In this document: in pieces, positions 26,447-33,832 of the stretch
Layout of the letters: each line of letters begins with the position of its first letter
How positions within the stretch are numbered: the stretch's first letter is position 1
DNA from: Streptomyces sp. NBC_00459
GTDB taxonomy: Bacteria > Actinomycetota > Actinomycetes > Streptomycetales > Streptomycetaceae
Reading direction: 5' to 3'
Assembly: GCF_036013955.1 (NCBI RefSeq)
Contig: NZ_CP107903.1
Location: 5,394,001 to 5,458,000 of the forward strand
DNA: 64,000 nucleotides
Translations under genes and position numbers: made by a program
The notes under the pieces: model-generated
Databases searched by the model: none
Seen by the model: the letters and a program-made list of their open reading frames with translations, nothing else
Told to the model about the DNA's origin: nothing

Positions 26447-27169
26447 TTAAATCGGGCCCGGGTCCGTTCGGCCCAGCCGTTCCACCTCCGCCGCGATGTT
26501 GGCGCGCGCCGGTTCCTCCCAGTGCTGTGTGCCGTACGGCGTCCGGAACAGCCTTGGCAGGGCGAGGAGTTGGCGCAGTACCGCTGCCCGGCCCGCCCTG
26601 AAGGCGTCCTCCGGGACGAAGGCGTACTCCTCGCGGACGGCGGCCGTGTACGCGGCGTACGTGTCCGGGGACGCGGCCAGGATCGCGAGGTCCGCGTCGC
26701 ACAGGAGCTCGCCGTTGCGGTCGCCGGGCGCGGGGGCGTGGGTGACGGTGAGGCGGACGAGGCGGGCCACCTCCGCCGTGCCCGCTGCCGGGACACCGGC
26801 TTCGGGGAGGGCCCGCTCGGCGAGACGGGCGGAGCGCTCCTCGTTCTCGGAGCGGTCCGGGGCGTACACGGCGTCGTGGAACCAGGCGGCGAGGCGGACG
26901 AGGCCGGGGTCGGGGGCATACCCGGCCTCGGCTTGTTCCAGTACGTCGATGTGGTCGAGGACCGCGGTGAGGTGGGTGAGCGTGTGGTAGCGACGCTGGG
27001 GTTCCTGCCAGCGGGCGAGGAGGTTGTCGGCGTAGGGGGTGGGGTCCGGAAGCTCCTTGGCGTTGCCGGGGGTGGCGCGGGCTGCTTCCAGGGCCTGAGT
27101 CCAGCGGGCTCGGAGGGCGGAGAGGGTGTCGGGGTCGTCGGGGGCGTCTGCGTCGGCTTGATCGGGCAT
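26447..27169 (-). CDS. HD domain protein (predicted metal-dependent phosphohydrolase)
   Basis: 240 residues. The HD motif is present: RRYHTLTHLTAVLDHI supplies the first histidine, AAWFHDAVYAPDRSENEERSA the central HD pair, and LCDADLAILAASPDTYAAY the final aspartate. From family knowledge, proteins of this type hydrolyse nucleotides or phosphate esters. ATG 27169 (MPDQADADAPD) is the likely start. It diverges from the MDMPI-type gene at 27214. Substrate unknown. Confidence 0.82.
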   Translation of the reverse strand: MPDQADADAPDDPDTLSALRARWTQALEAARATPGNAKELPDPTPYADNLLARWQEPQRRYHTLTHLTAVLDHIDVLEQAEAGYAPDPGLVRLAAWFHDAVYAPDRSENEERSARLAERALPEAGVPAAGTAEVARLVRLTVTHAPAPGDRNGELLCDADLAILAASPDTYAAYTAAVREEYAFVPEDAFRAGRAAVLRQLLALPRLFRTPYGTQHWEEPARANIAAEVERLGRTDPGPI

Positions 27170-27213
27170 GGGGGCATTCTCCCGTCCGGGTGGGTCGGCC
27201 CTAGCGTGGAGGC

Positions 27214-27903
27214 ATGACGTCTTCTGTCGATGTAAGTGACGTACGTGACCCCGAGCTGCCCGGGCGGCTCCTGATCGTCGAGCGCGACGCGCTGATCCCG
27301 CTGCTGCGGGCCCGGCCCGAGGCCGACTTCGGGATCGTGACCGCCGGGTGCCCCGAGTGGACCGTGCGGGACGTGCTCGCGCACTGCTCGGCCGTGTTGT
27401 CGAGGGTGGTGGAGGGGCGGATCGAGAAGGGCGTGTTCTCGCCGGAGTCGAACGACCGGGACATCGCCGAGCGCCGCGACTGGACGAACGCGCGGATCGT
27501 GGACGAGCTGGAGAAGGGGATGAGCGAGGCCGGGGATGTGATCGCCAGGTCCGGCGGGGCACTGGACGGGGCCGCGCTGGGGGAGTGGGTGCACGCCGGG
27601 GACGTACGGGAGGCTCTCGGCGAGCCGGAAGCCTATGCGGGGCCCGGTCTGCCGTACGCGCTGGCGCTGCTCGCGCGGCTGAGCAGGAAGCGTCGGCTGG
27701 TGCCGCTGCACGCCGATGTCGACGAGCTGGACGAGCCGTTGCGGCTGGGGAACGCGTCGGGGACGCGGACGCCGGGGCGGTACATCGGGGGTGGCGCCGC
27801 GCTTGTACGGCTGTATACGGGGCGGTCGGTGACGGGTGCGGGTGTGGGTGCGTTCGAGTTGGCGGGCGCGGAGGCGGGGGAGCTGAACATGTATGGCCGG
27901 TGA
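27214..27903 (+). CDS. maleylpyruvate isomerase family mycothiol-dependent enzyme
   Basis: 229 residues with the MDMPI N-terminal fold: WTVRDVLAHCSAVLSRVVEG (first ligand His), then LGEWVHAGDVREALG (second His and acidic residue), and a C-terminal SCP2-like half with ALVRLYTGR. Such proteins use mycothiol, the actinobacterial thiol, for isomerisation or conjugation. ATG 27214 is the start. It is not coupled to a recognisable catabolic pathway, so a detoxification role is likely but inferred. Confidence 0.83.
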   Translation: MTSSVDVSDVRDPELPGRLLIVERDALIPLLRARPEADFGIVTAGCPEWTVRDVLAHCSAVLSRVVEGRIEKGVFSPESNDRDIAERRDWTNARIVDELEKGMSEAGDVIARSGGALDGAALGEWVHAGDVREALGEPEAYAGPGLPYALALLARLSRKRRLVPLHADVDELDEPLRLGNASGTRTPGRYIGGGAALVRLYTGRSVTGAGVGAFELAGAEAGELNMYGR

Positions 27904-27935
27904 GTGACGGGGGAGGGGCTCCGGCGTACTCTTGG

Positions 27936-27951
27936 ATTGGACTAGACCTGT
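27936..27951 (+). promoter_or_regulatory. dre-like operator upstream of cutC
   Basis: ATTGGACTAGACCTGT shares the 12-base core TGGACTAGACCT with the nagK dre site 1 (reverse strand of 1375-1390). It lies 46 bp before the cutC start, an ideal position for a repressor. This makes cutC a candidate DasR target. The match is seen directly; regulation is inferred. Confidence 0.65.
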
Positions 27952-27996
27952 AGTCGCTCCGGTGGAAATCCGTGGGAATCCAAGGGAAGGGGCCCG

Positions 27997-28689
27997 ATGA
28001 GCCAGCGCGCAGTCCTGGAGGTGATCGCCCTCGATGTCGAGGACGCCGTCGCCGCCCGGGCCGGAGGGGCGGACCGGCTTGAGCTGGTCACCGACATGGC
28101 CGCCGACGGGCTCACCCCGACGGTCGCGGCCTTCGCGTGTATCCGGGCCGCCGTCGACATTCCGCTGCGGGTGATGCTGCGGCCGGCGGACGGGTTCGGT
28201 GCCGGGGACGTCGACCGGCTGGCCGGGGTCGCCGGGGAGTTGCGGGGGGCAGGTGCGGAGGAGTTCGTGCTCGGGTTCCTGGGGGCGGACGGCGGTGTCG
28301 ATCTCGCTGCCGTCGAGCGGGTCGTGGGGGAGATCGACGGCAGCCGGTGGACGTTCCACCGCGCGATCGACCACGCCGTCGACCGGGACGCGCTGCGCAA
28401 GCAACTCGACGGGCTTCCCGGTCTCGACACCTATCTCACCGCCGGTTCGGCGGCCGGCGTCGACGAAGGGCTTCCCACGCTGCTCGCGGAGGCGGCGCGG
28501 CGCGGGGAGCCCGGGTACGAGCAACAGCTGCTGGTGGGGGGCGGGTTGCGGCTGGAGCATGTGCCGCTGCTGCGCGCCGCGGGAGTGGACGCCTTTCACA
28601 TCGGAGGTGCGGCTCGGCCCGAGGGGTGGGGAAGGCCGGTGTCGGAGGGGGCGGTCGCGGAGTGGCGGGGGGTACTGGACGAGGGGTGA
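27997..28689 (+). CDS. cutC: CutC family protein
   Basis: A 230-residue TIM-barrel protein: LEVIALDVEDAVAARAGGADRLELVTDMAADGLTPT is the conserved start, followed by IPLRVMLRPADGF, EFVLGFLGADGGVD, WTFHRAIDHAVDRD and FHIGGAARPEGW. CutC was named for copper homeostasis in E. coli, but its biochemical role is uncertain and several homologues appear to act elsewhere. ATG 27997 follows AAGGGAAGGGG. The upstream dre-like site suggests regulation by aminosugar state instead of copper. Confidence 0.88.
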   Translation: MSQRAVLEVIALDVEDAVAARAGGADRLELVTDMAADGLTPTVAAFACIRAAVDIPLRVMLRPADGFGAGDVDRLAGVAGELRGAGAEEFVLGFLGADGGVDLAAVERVVGEIDGSRWTFHRAIDHAVDRDALRKQLDGLPGLDTYLTAGSAAGVDEGLPTLLAEAARRGEPGYEQQLLVGGGLRLEHVPLLRAAGVDAFHIGGAARPEGWGRPVSEGAVAEWRGVLDEG

Positions 28690-28727
28690 GGGGGGAGTGG
28701 GAGTGGGCCCCAGAAGGGCTGAAATGC

Positions 28728-30791
28728 CTAGGCCAGTTCCGCCGGCAGTGGCGCCGCGTGCGTCACGATCAACCCCGACACCGCTCGGGTCAGCGCCACG
28801 TACAGGCGCCGCAGGCCCGTGCGTTCGTCGGGTTCGGCGTCCACCACCGCCCGGGGTTCGTCCAGGACCACGTAGTCGTACTCCAGGCCCTTCGCCAGCG
28901 ACGCCGGGACCAGCGTCAGCCGGGTTTCCTGCGTCGTCTCCTCGCCCGGGGACAGGAACCCGATGCCCGCCTCGCCCAGCGCCTCCGCCAGTGCCGGGAT
29001 CCTGGCGTCCGCCGCGATCAGGCCCGTCGAGCCCTCGTTGCGCAGCAACTCCTCGCAGGCCTCCACCACTTCGGCCGTTCCGCCGATCGGCCTCACGTCG
29101 AAGAATCCCGGGTTCTCGCGGACCGACGCCACCGGTGTCAGACCCGGCGCGATGTACGGGAGCAGCCGGGAGGCGTACGTGATGACGTCCGTCGGGACGC
29201 GGAAACCGGCCGTCAGTTCCTCGATCACGGCGTCCGACTTGCCCAGGTGGGCAAGAGCCTCCTCCCAACTCCGCGTCGCCCAGGGCGTCGTGCCCTGTGC
29301 GAGGTCGCCGAGGACGGTCGCCGAACCGGTCGTGCAGCGCCGGCCCACCGCCCGGTACTGCATCGGCGAGAGGTCCTGCGCCTCGTCCAGGACGACATGC
29401 CCGAGCGAGTGCGTGCGCTGGACCAGGTCGATCGTCTCGTCGATCAACACCGCATCCGCAGCCGACCACTTGGCCGCCTTCACCGACCGTACGGGCTTCG
29501 TCCGGAGAATCTCCTTCTGCTCGTCCTCGTCGAGGATCCCGGCCGCGTGCACGGCGAGGAAATCGGCGTCGGTGAGCAGGCGCAGGACGAGTTTCGCGGG
29601 GTCGACGGGCGGCCAGACGGCCTTCACGGCCGCCTTCACCGCCGTGTTGCGGGCGACCGCGTCCTGCACACGGTCGTCCGGGGCCTCTCCCGACCGTTCC
29701 ATCTGCACCAGCACCATGTGCGCGATGCGCTGCGGCAGGGCCTCGCGGGCGGCGCCGTAGCGAATCCCCCGGTCCAGCAACTCCCGTACGATCTGCTCCA
29801 GTTCGTACGCCGGTACCCGCCAGCGCCTGGATCCCCGTACGACCATCACGGGCTCGGTGGGCAGCGTCACATGGGAGTAGACGGCGTTCCGGAGGACGTC
29901 CGCCATCCTCGCGTCACCCTTGACGACCGCCGCTGCCGCGTCGTCCGTGCCGAGCACCTCCACATGGGCCACCAGGTCGTCGACGGTGGCCTGTTTGACC
30001 TCCAACTCGCCCAGCGCGGGCAGCACTTGCTCGATGTACTGGAGGAAGGAGCTGTTCGGCCCGATGACGAGGGTGCCGGTACGGGCCAGTCGCTCGCGGT
30101 GGGCGTAGAGGAGATAGGCGACCCGGTGCAGACCGACGGCCGTCTTCCCGGTGCCGGGACCTCCCTGCACGCACACCGAGCCGCCCAGCCCGCTGCGTAC
30201 GATCTCGTCCTGTTCGGGCTGGATGGTGGCCACGATGTCGCGCATCGGGCCCACGCGCGGGCGCTCGATCTCCTGCTGGAGCAGCTTGCTGGTGGCCGCC
30301 GACTCGGTGGGGTCGGAGAGGTGCTCGTCCTCGTACGCCGTGAGGTCCCCGCCGGTGTACCCGAACCGGCGGCGCAGGGCGATGTCCAGCGGGTCCGTCT
30401 TCGAGGCCCGGTAGAACGGCTGGGACACCGGCGCGCGCCAGTCGATGACCATGGGGTCGCCGTCGGCGTCGTGGACGTGGCGGCGCCCGATGTAGAACTG
30501 CTCCCCCTCCGCGCCCTCGGCCTGCTCGGCGCCGGGAGCGTGCAGGTAGTCGAGGCGGCCGAAGAACAGCGGGGTGTGACTGAGGTCGGCGAGGGCCTTG
30601 ATCCGCTCCTCGATCTGGCGGGAGAGGACCGCCGCGTTGACCCAGTTCGCGGTGACGTCCGTGATGTCGAGGGACTCGGCGTCCTCACGCATCGCGCGAA
30701 GGGCCGCTCGGGAGGCGGAGAGATGGGAGCGTTCGCGGCCGAGCGGGTCGCCGGAAATCGGGTCGTCGGAAACGGAGATGGGGCTGGACAA
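28728..30791 (-). CDS. helD: HelD-like RNA polymerase recycling ATPase (UvrD/Rep-type helicase fold)
   Basis: 687 residues. Walker A GGPGTGKT at 210-217, followed by HRVAYLLYAHRERL; Walker B-type VVLDEAQDLSPMQYRA; GDLAQGTTPWATRSWEE; C-terminal helicase motif VPASLAKGLEYDYVVLDEP and LYVALTRAVSGL. The N-terminal YIGRRHVHDADGDPMVIDWRAP region is characteristic of HelD proteins, which remove stalled RNA polymerase from DNA; actinobacterial members (HelR/HelD class II) can confer rifamycin tolerance. TTG 30791 has GGAGG at perfect spacing and is preferred over upstream starts. No rifamycin-associated element (RAE) was found upstream. Confidence 0.88.
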   Translation of the reverse strand: MSSPISVSDDPISGDPLGRERSHLSASRAALRAMREDAESLDITDVTANWVNAAVLSRQIEERIKALADLSHTPLFFGRLDYLHAPGAEQAEGAEGEQFYIGRRHVHDADGDPMVIDWRAPVSQPFYRASKTDPLDIALRRRFGYTGGDLTAYEDEHLSDPTESAATSKLLQQEIERPRVGPMRDIVATIQPEQDEIVRSGLGGSVCVQGGPGTGKTAVGLHRVAYLLYAHRERLARTGTLVIGPNSSFLQYIEQVLPALGELEVKQATVDDLVAHVEVLGTDDAAAAVVKGDARMADVLRNAVYSHVTLPTEPVMVVRGSRRWRVPAYELEQIVRELLDRGIRYGAAREALPQRIAHMVLVQMERSGEAPDDRVQDAVARNTAVKAAVKAVWPPVDPAKLVLRLLTDADFLAVHAAGILDEDEQKEILRTKPVRSVKAAKWSAADAVLIDETIDLVQRTHSLGHVVLDEAQDLSPMQYRAVGRRCTTGSATVLGDLAQGTTPWATRSWEEALAHLGKSDAVIEELTAGFRVPTDVITYASRLLPYIAPGLTPVASVRENPGFFDVRPIGGTAEVVEACEELLRNEGSTGLIAADARIPALAEALGEAGIGFLSPGEETTQETRLTLVPASLAKGLEYDYVVLDEPRAVVDAEPDERTGLRRLYVALTRAVSGLIVTHAAPLPAELA

Positions 30792-30946
30792 GGCGGTGCC
30801 TCCGGATACCTGCTGCGTATCTGCTGCTGGGGTGTGACGTCGAGAAAGCCGACCGGTTTCCGTCCGGGCGGCGGCGCTCCACGACGGGAGGCGGGCAAGA
30901 GCGGAGATCCTAGGGGACGGGAGGTCGCGGAGGCCAATCAATTTCG

Positions 30947-31002
30947 GCGTCCGCTAATCCGCGTCCGCTAATCCGCGTCCGCTAATCCGCGTCCGGCAAT
31001 CG
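30947..31002. repeat. 14-bp tandem repeat, four copies
   Basis: GCGTCCGCTAATCC occurs three times without change (30947-30960, 30961-30974, 30975-30988), followed by a fourth degenerate copy GCGTCCGGCAATCG (30989-31002). It lies upstream of helD on the complementary side of the promoter region. Repeats of 14 bp could set the spacing of bound regulators or just be unstable microsatellite sequence. Confidence 0.85.
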
Positions 31003-31042
31003 GCGGCCGTTGACGAGTGCGTCGGCGCGTACGGCGTTCGTA

Positions 31043-31056
31043 GTCCCCTAGGGGAC
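31043..31056. promoter_or_regulatory. perfect 14-bp palindrome GTCCCCTAGGGGAC
   Basis: GTCCCCTAGGGGAC is fully self-complementary. A half copy, CCTAGGGGACGGG, appears about 130 bp away at 30909-30921. Both flank the 14-bp repeat array between helD (minus) and the small gene at 31168 (plus). A dimeric repressor site is plausible; no family can be named. Confidence 0.5.
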
Positions 31057-31167
31057 GGACTCCACCTTCCTATGGGGGAGACGTCCACCCGGAGTCGTAC
31101 AGGGAGACGACGGAGGTTCGACCCGCAGGCCGATGGCACCGGCGGCGCCGGAAGCAACCATGGATAC

Positions 31168-31362
31168 ATGAGCGCAGCAGCCTTCACCCCCGCGTCCGTA
31201 GCCTCCGTGGCTTCCGCCCGCTCCGGTGCCACCCCCGTGCGGGGCGGCCACCGGCACCCCTTCGGCGATGCCCTGCGCGCCGTCAAGGTGTTCGCCGGCG
31301 CCACCCTGAGCGTCGTACTCCTCGGTGAGTACGGGGAGGAGGCGGGGGTGCGCCGCAGGTGA
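31168..31362 (+). CDS. small conserved hypothetical protein
   Basis: 64 residues (MSAAAFTPASVASVASA, then HRHPFGDALRAVKVFAGATLSVVLLGEYGEEAGV). The C-terminal half is a single amphipathic or membrane-associated helix. No clear ribosome site precedes ATG 31168. From memory short proteins of this type are conserved next to the XPB helicase gene in Streptomyces. It converges with the XPB gene. Function unknown. Confidence 0.6.
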   Translation: MSAAAFTPASVASVASARSGATPVRGGHRHPFGDALRAVKVFAGATLSVVLLGEYGEEAGVRRR

Positions 31363-31374
31363 GCGGCGTGCCCC

Positions 31375-33045
31375 TCAGCCCGCGGCTCCCTCGGCGCCTC
31401 CTGCGTCCCCGGCCAGCAGCTCGTCCGCGTCCATGATCCGGTACGCGTATCCCTGCTCCGCCAGGAACCGCTGGCGGTGCGCGGCGAAGTCCTGGTCGAG
31501 GGTGTCCCGGGCGACCACGGAGTAGAAGTGGGCCTTGTGCCCGTCGGCCTTCGGCCGCAGCACGCGTCCCAGCCGCTGGGCCTCCTCCTGCCGTGACCCG
31601 AAGGTGCCGGAGACCTGGATGGCCACGGTTGCCTCGGGCAGGTCGATGGAGAAGTTCGCGACCTTGGACACGACCAGGACGCTGATCTCGCCCTGGCGGA
31701 ACGCGTCGAAGAGCTTCTCGCGCTGCGAGTTCGGCGTCTCGCCCTTGATGACGGGCGCGTTCAGGTGCTCGCCGAGTTCGTCGAGCTGGTCGATGTACTG
31801 GCCGATGACGAGGATCTGCTGCCCGGCGAAGCGCCGCACGATCGCCTCAGTGACCTTGCGCTTGGTCGCGGTGGTCGCGCAGAAGCGGTACTTCTCCTCG
31901 GTCTCGGCGGTGGCGTAGGCGAGCCGCTCCGACTCCGTCAGGTTGACCCGCACCTCGACACAGTCGGCGGGCGCGATGTAGCCCTGCGCCTCGATCTCCT
32001 TCCAGGGCGCGTCGAACCGCTTCGGCCCGATGAGCGAGAAGACGTCCGACTCGCGCCCGTCCTCCCGCACGAGGGTCGCGGTCAGCCCGAGCCGCCGCCT
32101 GGCCTGCAGATCGGCGGTGAACTTGAAGACGGGCGCGGGCAGCAGATGCACCTCGTCGTAGATGATGAGCCCCCAGTCGCGGGAGTCGAACAGCTCCAGG
32201 TGCGGATAGACGCCCTTACGCCGGGTCGTGAGCACCTGGTAGGTCGCGATGGTGACCGGCCGGATCTCCTTGCGGGTCCCGCTGTACTCGCCGATCTCCT
32301 CCTCGGTCAGCGACGTCCGCTTCACCAGCTCGTGCTTCCACTGCCGCGCCGAGACCGTGTTCGTGACGAGAATGAGCGTGGTGGCCTTCGCCTGGGCCAT
32401 GGACCCGGCCCCGACCAGCGTCTTCCCCGCCCCGCACGGGAGGACGACCACTCCGCTCCCGCCGTGCCAGAAGTTCTCCACGGCCTGCTGCTGGTACGGG
32501 CGCAGCGCCCATCCGTCCTCGGCCAGTTCGATCGCGTGCGCCTCGCCGTCGACGTACCCGGCGAGGTCCTCGGCTGGCCAGCCCAGCTTGAGCAGCACCT
32601 GCTTGATCTGCCCGCGCTCGGAGGGGTGCACGGCCACGGTGTCGGGGTCGAGCCGGGCACCGACGAGCGGGATGATCCGCTTCGAACGCAGGATCTCCTC
32701 GAGAATCGGTCGGTCGGTGGTCGTGAGGACCAGCCCGTGCGCCGGATGCTTGGAGAGGGTCAGCCGTCCGTAGCGGTCCATCGTCTCGGCGATGTCGACG
32801 AGCAGCGCGTGCGGCACGGGGTAGCGGCTGTACTGCACGAGCGCGTCGACGACCTGCTCGGCGTCGTGCCCGGCGGCCCGCGCGTTCCACAGGCCCAGTG
32901 GGGTCACCCGGTAGGTGTGGATGTGCTCCGGAGCCCGCTCCAGCTCGGCGAACGGCGCGATGGCCCGACGGCACTCGCCGGCCTGCTCGTGGTCGACCTC
33001 CAGGAGCAGGGTTTTGTCCGACTGGACGATAAGTGGACCATTCAC
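31375..33045 (-). CDS. DNA repair helicase XPB (SF2)
   Basis: 3'-5' DNA helicase of 556 residues. The N-terminal domain (about residues 1-170) is the XPB damage-recognition-like part. The ATPase core has LRPYQQQAVENFWHGGSG, Walker A CGAGKT at 204-209, DEVH at 297-300 and GLTATLVREDGRE; the C-terminal half has LVIGQYIDQLDELGEHL, VVSKVANFSIDLPEA and QEEAQRLGRVLRPK (motif VI). GTG 33045 (NGPLIVQSDK) fits the family start; ATG 33057 is alternative. Bacterial XPB is studied in mycobacteria and Kineococcus. The Helicase_C_3-type protein at 33833-36388 lies close by and may be functionally linked. Confidence 0.93.
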   Translation of the reverse strand: MNGPLIVQSDKTLLLEVDHEQAGECRRAIAPFAELERAPEHIHTYRVTPLGLWNARAAGHDAEQVVDALVQYSRYPVPHALLVDIAETMDRYGRLTLSKHPAHGLVLTTTDRPILEEILRSKRIIPLVGARLDPDTVAVHPSERGQIKQVLLKLGWPAEDLAGYVDGEAHAIELAEDGWALRPYQQQAVENFWHGGSGVVVLPCGAGKTLVGAGSMAQAKATTLILVTNTVSARQWKHELVKRTSLTEEEIGEYSGTRKEIRPVTIATYQVLTTRRKGVYPHLELFDSRDWGLIIYDEVHLLPAPVFKFTADLQARRRLGLTATLVREDGRESDVFSLIGPKRFDAPWKEIEAQGYIAPADCVEVRVNLTESERLAYATAETEEKYRFCATTATKRKVTEAIVRRFAGQQILVIGQYIDQLDELGEHLNAPVIKGETPNSQREKLFDAFRQGEISVLVVSKVANFSIDLPEATVAIQVSGTFGSRQEEAQRLGRVLRPKADGHKAHFYSVVARDTLDQDFAAHRQRFLAEQGYAYRIMDADELLAGDAGGAEGAAG

Positions 33046-33244
33046 GTACGTGCACATCCCTTCCGTACGGCCTACGGCCAAACGTCCAGTGTGCCCTACC
33101 GGCCGACGGTCACGGCGGGGTGCGAATCACAGGGGATCGGCAGTGGATCACGGTCGACGTGGCCCTACGGGCAACCCCGGGGCCGGGACGGATGTCTGGT
33201 ACGGCGGGAGCGGCGCGAGGGCGCGGCCCGGTGAGGAGCTCGCG

Positions 33245-33790
33245 GTGCGGTCGGTGGGCAGATGGGCGACGGGACTTGGAGCCGGGGCGGTACTGATGGC
33301 GACGGGCGCGTGGGTGCTGTGGCCGGCGGGTGTCGACGCCCGCCTCTGGGGCGAGGTGCGGCCGGTGATCGAGAACCGGCTCGTGGCCGACTCACGGGGG
33401 AGCGGGTACGGGGAGGCGGTGGCCGGACTCAGGGCGCGGTGGTTCTGCCGGGCGGAGCCGCTGGACCTCGGCGAGGACGGCGACGGCGTCGTACGGGCGG
33501 GCGTCAACACCCTGTGCATGGAGTACGGGGTCCGCGCGGGCGCCCTGGTGGAGTGCGGTGGCTCCCGGTACCCGCAGGTGCTGCGGCTGGAACGGGCGGC
33601 GGACGGCGGCTACCGCGTCGTGTCGCGCGAGGAGCCGCCGGACGGCGACGGGTACGCGGAGTGGATCGAGGACCACTTCGGCTTCTCCGCCCGGTCCGGC
33701 GCCGACGGCCCGATGTCGTCCACCGCCCTGGAGACCGCCGCCCGAGCCCACTTCGGCCTGCCCGCCGACGCCCGGGTCGCCGACTGCTGA
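33245..33790 (+). CDS. membrane-anchored hypothetical protein
   Basis: 181 residues. GTG 33245 has GAGGAG 6 bases upstream. Residues about 4-26 form one hydrophobic segment (WATGLGAGAVLMATGAWVLW), a signal anchor. The rest is extracytoplasmic, with cysteines in RWFCRAEPLDLG, NTLCMEYG and LVECGGS, then a WIEDHFGFSA segment. No known domain. It lies between, and opposite to, the XPB helicase and the Helicase_C_3 protein. Function unknown. Confidence 0.72.
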   Translation: MRSVGRWATGLGAGAVLMATGAWVLWPAGVDARLWGEVRPVIENRLVADSRGSGYGEAVAGLRARWFCRAEPLDLGEDGDGVVRAGVNTLCMEYGVRAGALVECGGSRYPQVLRLERAADGGYRVVSREEPPDGDGYAEWIEDHFGFSARSGADGPMSSTALETAARAHFGLPADARVADC

Positions 33791-33832
33791 CCGGTTGCCG
33801 ACCGGGGTTGCTCCCAGCCGCCGCCCGGGTGC

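Noticed and set aside
25312..29469. A very long reverse-strand open frame spanning several genes
   Set aside because: It fuses the real MDMPI-GNAT gene (from about 26406) to the antisense of cutC, the MDMPI enzyme and others; high GC leaves reverse frames open. Only its 5'-terminal conserved part is real.
31095..31130. tRNA-like TpsiC segment (GGTTCGACCCGC)
   Set aside because: No acceptor stem, anticodon arm or D arm could be fitted around it.
30791..31170. Rifamycin-associated element in front of the HelD-like gene
   Set aside because: I saw no inverted GGGGCTTG-type element there; only the 14-bp repeats and the CCTAGG palindrome.
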